64,000 bases of DNA from Sphagnum magellanicum (taxonomy: Eukaryota; Streptophyta; Sphagnopsida; Sphagnales; Sphagnaceae): NCBI GenBank assembly GCA_021904315.1, contig CM038919.1, forward strand, positions 9,238,001-9,302,000, written 5' to 3'. The notes beneath the pieces are model-generated. The model was not told the DNA's origin, did no database searches, and was given only the letters and a program-made list of their open reading frames with translations. A program made the position numbers and the translations under genes. Shown here in pieces: positions 58,164 to 64,000 of the stretch (position 1 is the first letter of the stretch; each line of letters opens with the position of its first letter).

Positions 58164-60173
58164 CTAAACAGCTCTTGGACTATCAAGCTCTCGAAACTTC
58201 AATCTGGCTCTCCGCAAACGAAAATATAAAAATCCCGGCAAATACCTATCTTCCGTCCAAGAATTACTTGCCTGTTTGATAGGTGCGTTTATTTCGACAC
58301 CAGAAACCCGTTCTTCGAGCTTATCGATCTTGGATTTGACTGTATTTTGCCTACACGCTTCCTCGACAGCTTCCTTCCATGCTTGAAACTCTACGGGACT
58401 TTCCTCACGCCAAGCATCTAAGACGTCCCGTATCTTGTCCCACAAATGATCGAACGAAATACCGTACTCAACGGTGAAGCGTTTTTGCATTACTTCCCAA
58501 GAATGTTCGTCCCAAAGATCTGGGTTTTCTCGGGCTGGCGGCACCCAAGTTTCCATTGCAGTATACCAAGCTTGTATGGCCTCCCGGTATCTCGATGTTA
58601 TGTTTACCTCAACGGCTGCAATATCCTCTAAGGCTCTGGCTACCTCTCTGGGCATAAGCGCCTTGAAGGCTGCTTCGCCATTTGGGATCTCATGTCCTCG
58701 GAGGAGCAGCTCCCGCCAGATTGAAATCTTCTCCCATTTTGCAAAATCATAATCTTCCTCCCAAATAATAGGAAGAGCCTGGGATTTGACAGGTCCTGTA
58801 CCTTGTTGCTGCATCTCAAGCAAGCCCGTAGACGAGAAGGATCCTGGAGTTTGACGTTCACTGTTCGGCAGAGATTCCATACGACTACTATTAGCCTGCA
58901 TACCAAGCGACACTGGAGAGCCCGAGGACGAAGACGACGACGCTACTACTGTGGTTTGATTTTCAGCTTTTGGAATACCAACTTTCATGCGCCTGTAGAA
59001 ACGAGGACCCTGACCTGGTGGGTGTGATTCGAGTTCTTCGCTCAAGCTTTCTATGATCTCCGTCCATCCAGGGCGTTTCTCTGGCTCCATTTGCCAACAA
59101 CTGTGCAACAACTCCGTCATCTTAGGGTTCACGTGAGGAGGAAGCTCTGGTCTTTGCCCTGAAAGCACCACATCGTAGGCTGTCGAAAGTTGCTCTTCAA
59201 AGGGAATGCGCCCAGTTAGGACCTCGTAACATAACATTCCAAAACTGTACACGTCTCCCGCAGGCAACCATTTTACAGGCTCGGTTTCATCTTTAAGCGA
59301 TTGCAGCACTTCCGGTGGCCTCCAAAATCTTGTACCCTCTATGTCATCCGAATTCTCGTAGTCCCCAATCCTGACATAGAAATAAAATGACTCCAAATCT
59401 TGCTCCAATTCAACAGATTCAATCAATACTTCTCCAAGATGTGAGTCTAAAGGCAGAGCCGTGACGAGGATGTTTGCAGCTTTCAAGTCTCTGTGAATCA
59501 ATCCACATCTGTGCAGGTCCTGCATCCCTTGTGAGATGTCTATCATCATCTTGATGGTGTCGCTGTAGTCAAACGGCATCTGCCCGTCCACATAAGGCAT
59601 CCGCCCATCACCCACGCAGCGAACACGATCTATGAGATTTCGGAGATCGCCTCCCATTCGTTCCATGACTATAAACGCGTTGCCGACAGCATCCATTCCG
59701 ACGCCCATCACTTTACAAACTGCAGAGGCGTTTCTTCTCGATGTTTTCATCACCTTGTCCATTCGCTTTTGCAATTCCACCAAGTCTTTTTCTCCACGTT
59801 TCAACTTGTATTTCAATCTTTTGACAACCAGAGGTGTAGAAAATTTCTCACAAGTAGCGAAGAAAACATGTGCCTGCCCACCTTCTCCGATCTTTCGAAG
59901 TAGAAAAATGTCGGATCGATCTAACAATCGCACTTCCAAAAGATTATCGTCCTCACTTAGTGTCTCCACCAGGTCACAACTTTGATCTTGCACATCCCTC
60001 GACGAAAGCTCAGTCCAAAACTTCTTAGGTGCAGATCCATAACATGAAAGTGGTCTTGGAGGAGCCACTTCACTCCTCGATCTCTGAGTTGTTGACTTGA
60101 AGCTTATGACCTGTCCTGTAACAGTCGGGTCCTCCTCAATCTCCAAGATATTGCTGTTAAGAGTGTCCGCCAT
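58164..60173 (-). CDS. TKL-like protein kinase with DYE in place of DFG and a Trp/Ala-rich C-terminal tail (669 aa)
   Basis: An intact single-frame kinase, starting at the ATG giving MADTLNSNILEIEE. Motifs: YGSAPKKFWTEL (45-56); glycine-rich loop IGEGGQAHVFF (95-105); Lys118 in VVKRLK; DGQMPFDY (196-203); catalytic loop LIHRDLKAAN (His227, Asp229, Lys231, Asn234); an extended stretch of 36 residues to GDYE (Asp271-Tyr-Glu); GTRFWRPPE (PPE instead of APE, 286-288); DVYSFGM (307-313); and RPGW (367-370). After the domain come a Ser-rich linker and a helical, Trp-rich tail (EFQAWKEAVEEACRQ, SKIDKLEERVSGVEI) that is shared with the pseudogenes at 30.9-34.2 kb. All residues for catalysis are present. 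An AG|GCAAGT sequence at about 58,270 could be a GC donor, which would change the last 35 or so residues. Confidence 0.85.
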   Translation of the reverse strand: MADTLNSNILEIEEDPTVTGQVISFKSTTQRSRSEVAPPRPLSCYGSAPKKFWTELSSRDVQDQSCDLVETLSEDDNLLEVRLLDRSDIFLLRKIGEGGQAHVFFATCEKFSTPLVVKRLKYKLKRGEKDLVELQKRMDKVMKTSRRNASAVCKVMGVGMDAVGNAFIVMERMGGDLRNLIDRVRCVGDGRMPYVDGQMPFDYSDTIKMMIDISQGMQDLHRCGLIHRDLKAANILVTALPLDSHLGEVLIESVELEQDLESFYFYVRIGDYENSDDIEGTRFWRPPEVLQSLKDETEPVKWLPAGDVYSFGMLCYEVLTGRIPFEEQLSTAYDVVLSGQRPELPPHVNPKMTELLHSCWQMEPEKRPGWTEIIESLSEELESHPPGQGPRFYRRMKVGIPKAENQTTVVASSSSSSGSPVSLGMQANSSRMESLPNSERQTPGSFSSTGLLEMQQQGTGPVKSQALPIIWEEDYDFAKWEKISIWRELLLRGHEIPNGEAAFKALMPREVARALEDIAAVEVNITSRYREAIQAWYTAMETWVPPARENPDLWDEHSWEVMQKRFTVEYGISFDHLWDKIRDVLDAWREESPVEFQAWKEAVEEACRQNTVKSKIDKLEERVSGVEINAPIKQASNSWTEDRYLPGFLYFRLRRARLKFRELDSPRAV

Positions 60174-60410
60174 CACAGATCTTGAACCCTAGACCAAGTG
60201 TAGGAGTAATGTCGTGTGAACCTGTTTAGCAACACGAGATGGGGAAATATCTCCGCTTTCCACACTACAAAGCTATTGGAGTAATCTTGGTAAAACATTG
60301 ACAGGAAGACGAAATTAAAGCTGTATGCGAGATGACAGTAGTCAGCCTGCTCCAACTTGCTAAGCCTTGATGACAGAATATCAAGAAGAATCAGAGTTAA
60401 AACCAGCTAT

Positions 60411-60458
<48 letters not shown>

Positions 60459-60744
60459 TGCAGCAAGAATGTAAAATATCGAGGAGTACTTCAATAACAG
60501 AAGAGCGGAGTGCGTGCGGAACGGATCTGGCTATCCCGCGTGAAAAAAATTGAAATAGAAGGAAACGCGTGAAGAGGAGACATAGAAGACTTGGGAAGAA
60601 ACAAGAGCAACATGAAGATAACTATGGAATGGCATAATGGCCACTGCCCCTGACCGTAGGAATATTCCAAAAAACTCTAGCGTATTATGCCTTACTTCCC
60701 AGATTTGATGCTAAAAAATTTTCTATAACCGTAAGTTGGCCGAC
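60174..60744 (-). promoter_or_regulatory. Upstream region of the longer kinase gene with (CT)n tract
   Basis: Contains a (GAAA)n-(GA)n run at 60,411-60,455, which is (CT)n on the gene strand, about 250 bp before the ATG, followed by locally CpG-richer sequence (gcgtgcggaacgg, cccgcg, acgcgtg). It is comparable in kind to the Alba gene leader. Confidence 0.5.
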
Positions 60745-61237
60745 CACAGTGAACCAGCACCCACCATCCACTGGATGCCTGTGTTTACTCAGCTGTGGCT
60801 GAACCTTAACTGAGTTAGTATATGGTTTCACCTTGGTAAGCAATTATGTAAGAAACACTATGAAAAAAGTGTCTGTTGTAACCTGTTCAATGCAATTGAA
60901 AAATGTTTGATAAAATTAAATCATAATTTTAAATGTTCAATAAAACTAACAACTAAATAAATTAGTTGTAACAGACATGATTTTTTCATAATAAAATAGG
61001 TCTTATATATAAATGAATAAATAATTACTAGACAAGTAGATGATTTATACATAGTTAAAGGTTGTTTTTACTACATGCCTACTAACCACCTACTTGTGGG
61101 TTGTTAGTAGGTAGGTACTAAAAACAAGTAACTGAGCTAACCACCATGGTTAGCTAGGGAATTGGAAATTAAACATTGTTTGCTGATCAGTTACCATCCA
61201 TCCTTCCTGGTGCAATGTTGGGTGCTGGTTCACTGTG
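60745..61237. mobile_element. 493-bp inverted-repeat-bounded element, probable non-autonomous DNA transposon
   Basis: The ends cacagtgaaccagcaccca (60,745-60,763) and tgggtgctggttcactgtg (61,219-61,237) are exact complements. No transposase frame lies inside. A target duplication was not clear, so superfamily and activity are open. Confidence 0.65.
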
Positions 61238-63439
61238 GGCCTAAGGTTCTCCACATGCTTATGGTGCTTTGCATGTCCCAGGGTTCAATTGTCCTTGAAC
61301 ACTTGATCCTGGGTCATCACCTAGTCTGTATTTTATGCATCATTCTCACTATCTTCAAGAAGTTCTTCCTTCATCTCATCAATGACTGGTTTCAGCAATT
61401 TGTTGTTCTACAAACACATTAAAATTTCAATATTACATATGCATGTATATCACAATAGAGAACACACCTGTTTAGTATTGAAAACATTGCAAAACAAACA
61501 ACCAAAGAACATTATTGTGCTTATAGTCATTCAGCAACAAACAAAACGCACACACATGCAGCATTCATTAATAATCAACATTTTACCCCCAAAAAAATCT
61601 TCCTACTTTTATTTATTGGTGTTATAGTTGGTACTAGCTTACAAAAATTCAAGATCTCCAACTCGAAAAAATCTCCCTAGTTTTTTCACCTCCTAAAATG
61701 CATCACAACTAGATGCACTCACACACCTTCCCAAAACTTCCATTCCTAACATTATCAATATCCACGTGATGCAACTGTCTTCTATAAATCTTCATGCAAC
61801 AAATTTCATCATTGTGGATCTAAACATTACCCTCATTACCATGCACATACCAATTACAACATAACATCATTAAAAACTAATGATTACATGGTCATCCACT
61901 AATTGAGCCTCAAAAATTTAAAGACTTGATTTTCTGTCATAAACAATTATGCAAGTGTGAACCTCAACTAAGCTTTGCATAAACAAAATATATAAATCTA
62001 TAATGTTTGTTGTCATGCATATTTTTCAAGTTATGTTGAGAAACTTGATTAGCTTTTCTTATACCCCTCTATTCTAAATATGCAAATGAAAGATGTAGCA
62101 AGGAAAAAAGGAATTACAATAAAAGTGTAAAATACATTTTTTGCATGTCAATATTTCAACTACAAGTTTAATTATTTACTATCACAATGGAAACATTGGA
62201 TTGGTCTCACAAAAATGAAATAGGGGAGATGATCACATATTAGTAATTGCAGTGTATACAAGTTTATGTCGAATATGTTTTTGTGCATGCCAATTGGCAA
62301 TTGTTTACAATTTTATTCCATTTGCCATACATTCATGAATTATAATTTACTCTTAGATTTTTTTAAAACTATCATCGCCATAAATCTAACCAAAACATAG
62401 GAATTTTCCAAAGGACATGAATAGACCATGACAATGGTAGGTTTAATTTTAACTTCAAACACATAACACAAGAATCACGGTTCTCACTACATGCAACCGT
62501 CTATCAAAATGTGATGCATTCATTTAAGTGCTAATATTGCCCAACATCATGTCAAAACAAGGTCAACCTAGGTCATAACCCGAATCAAACTACCTAAGAT
62601 AGGGTGTAGGGTGATGCCAATTCACACTATTCAATTCCCCTAAACGATGTGGTGACCAAAACAAACATTCAGTTGCCATAATTTGCCAATGATTGCACCT
62701 ATTTTGATCACCAAAGATTTTAGTTGTCACACAACAATTCAAAATCAGACTATGGTGATGAAAAATAAATTGGCATGTCTTCAATGTTTTTTATGGCAAA
62801 TTTTCATTTTTTAAAACAAAAGTTAGGACAATTCAAGAAATTTTCTGGTTTTGAATGTAAATTCAACCAATTTATTTTGGTTAAACTTCACCAAAATTTC
62901 AACACCAAAAAAATGAAAAAAGCAATGGAAGGCTTCCATTTGCATCAAAAAATATTGTTTCAAATGAATATTTATTAATTTTATTTCATTATTTGAGGTC
63001 TATGACCTTTTATCAAAGCATTTTGTATTTTGACATGGACACATGGATCTTCCAACATGTCAAAATATTGACAAGGAAATAATTTAGGGACATGAAATGA
63101 TGGAATGTATGCTACTATTTATTCTGTTAGCATGTGCACAAGGAAAATCACAATATTAATGCAAATGACCAAAATTCATGAAATTTTAATCATGTTCAAT
63201 GAAAAACTTAATATTATTCAAATTTCAAAAGCAATCACACCGGATATGTCCCATTAGTAGCAATAGTAACCAAATCAATTGCACCCTAAAGTTATTCTTG
63301 AAGGACTAAAGGGTATATTTTTATGTATGTATTAAAGTTATATTAATGATATTATATATGTATGTGTGTGTGTGTGTGCATATATTAATTATGCATATGT
63401 ATGTATATTGTTCATAAATTGGGTCCAAAAATTAATATT
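61238..63439. other. AT-rich region, no gene
   Basis: Only short chance open frames. A (TG)n microsatellite lies at about 63,361-63,379. Nothing else was recognised. Confidence 0.5.
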
Positions 63440-63860
63440 TGAAACTTTGAAGATTTTTATTTCAATTTTTTAAATTTAAATTAAAAGTATATTTGATCTG
63501 AAAATTGCAATTTCAATTCTTTAAAAAACTATTTGAATTTGAATTCTTTTTTTAATTGGAAAATCCCTATTTCATTGATTCTTTAAAACTTTATATGAAT
63601 TTGAAAATTGTTATTTGAATCTGAAATTTTCTATTTTAATTTTTTTCAAACATCTTTGAATTTGAAATTTTGTGTTTACTTTGCAAATCGCTATTTCATT
63701 TATTCTTTAAAAATGTATCTGAATTGGAGAAAACTTATTCGAATATGAAGTTTTCTATTTCAATTCTTTAAAAATATATTTGAATTTGAAAAATTGTATT
63801 TGCATATGAAATTGATATTTACTTCTTTAAATTCTATTTGAATTCCGAAAAAAAAGTTGA
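63440..63860 (+). repeat. Degenerate ~61-bp AT-rich tandem repeat
   Basis: The anchor ctatttcattnttctttaaa or a variant recurs at about 63,508, 63,567, 63,631, 63,691, 63,755 and 63,814 (spacings 59-64 bp), each followed by tttgaatttgaaaa-type sequence. About six to seven decayed copies are visible. Confidence 0.7.
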
Positions 63861-64000
63861 TCTAAAATTTGATAATGAGAGCTATAACAAATGAAATAGT
63901 AAGAAAAATCAGAATGACAAAATAGCTCATCTGAGTTTGGCACTAGCTACAATAATTATTTAATACATAGTCTTATTATTATTATTACTAAATTATTTAA

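Overview
This is nuclear DNA of a land plant, most likely a bryophyte (a moss such as Sphagnum or a relative is my best guess; a lycophyte or fern is not excluded). The reasons are: genes split by GT-AG introns of about 100-1200 bp; clear plant housekeeping genes (an AGD14-type ArfGAP, an Alba-family protein, a plant complex I accessory subunit); very AT-rich intergenic DNA around compact, less AT-rich genes; and several copies of a TKL-like kinase with the extended catalytic-loop region that I associate with moss-expanded kinase families. No bacterial operon structure, rRNA, tRNA or CRISPR array was seen.

Layout. 1-760: last coding exon of an Spb4/DDX55-type DEAD-box RNA helicase (+). 761-11,400: long AT-rich gap with homopolymer tracts, ending in a nested tandem repeat (long unit about 220-290 bp, inner unit 69 bp). 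11,400-17,120: complete 13-coding-exon ArfGAP (AGD14-like, +), including a GC-AG intron. 18,826-22,326: complete 5-exon GMA12/MNN10-type (GT34) glycosyltransferase (-). 23,254-25,018: complete 5-exon Alba DNA/RNA-binding protein (-), head-to-head with 25,952-26,606, a 2-exon complex I 20.9 kDa-type subunit (+); their shared upstream region holds a (CT)n tract and a five-copy tandem repeat. 26,607-30,875: no supportable gene.

Kinase neighbourhood. 30,879-34,185 (-) holds a decayed cluster of at least two and probably three related kinase copies with stops, a frameshift and internal deletion. 36,691-38,094 (+) is an intact, probably N-myristoylated kinase, and 58,164-60,173 (-) an intact longer paralogue. 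All share a short YGSAP motif before the kinase domain, an insertion between the catalytic loop and the metal-binding site, and (where that site survives) a DYE sequence in place of DFG.

38,100-58,000 is repeat country: a 1.3-kb unit present twice in direct orientation (39,371-40,690 and 54,257-55,556); at least five copies of a roughly 450-bp family rich in GGGAACA; a 51-bp tandem array whose units are themselves hairpins, next to a 1.9-kb palindrome; and, abutting the palindrome exactly, a 2,086-bp pogo/Lemi1-type DNA transposon with intact terminal inverted repeats and TA target duplication but a dead transposase. A 372-bp MITE lies at 56,998-57,369 and another inverted-repeat-bounded element at 60,745-61,237. 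The end of the window is AT-rich with a degenerate 61-bp tandem repeat.

The genes do not form one pathway. Exon boundaries were deduced by reading splice consensus together with protein-family conservation; they have not been checked against transcripts.
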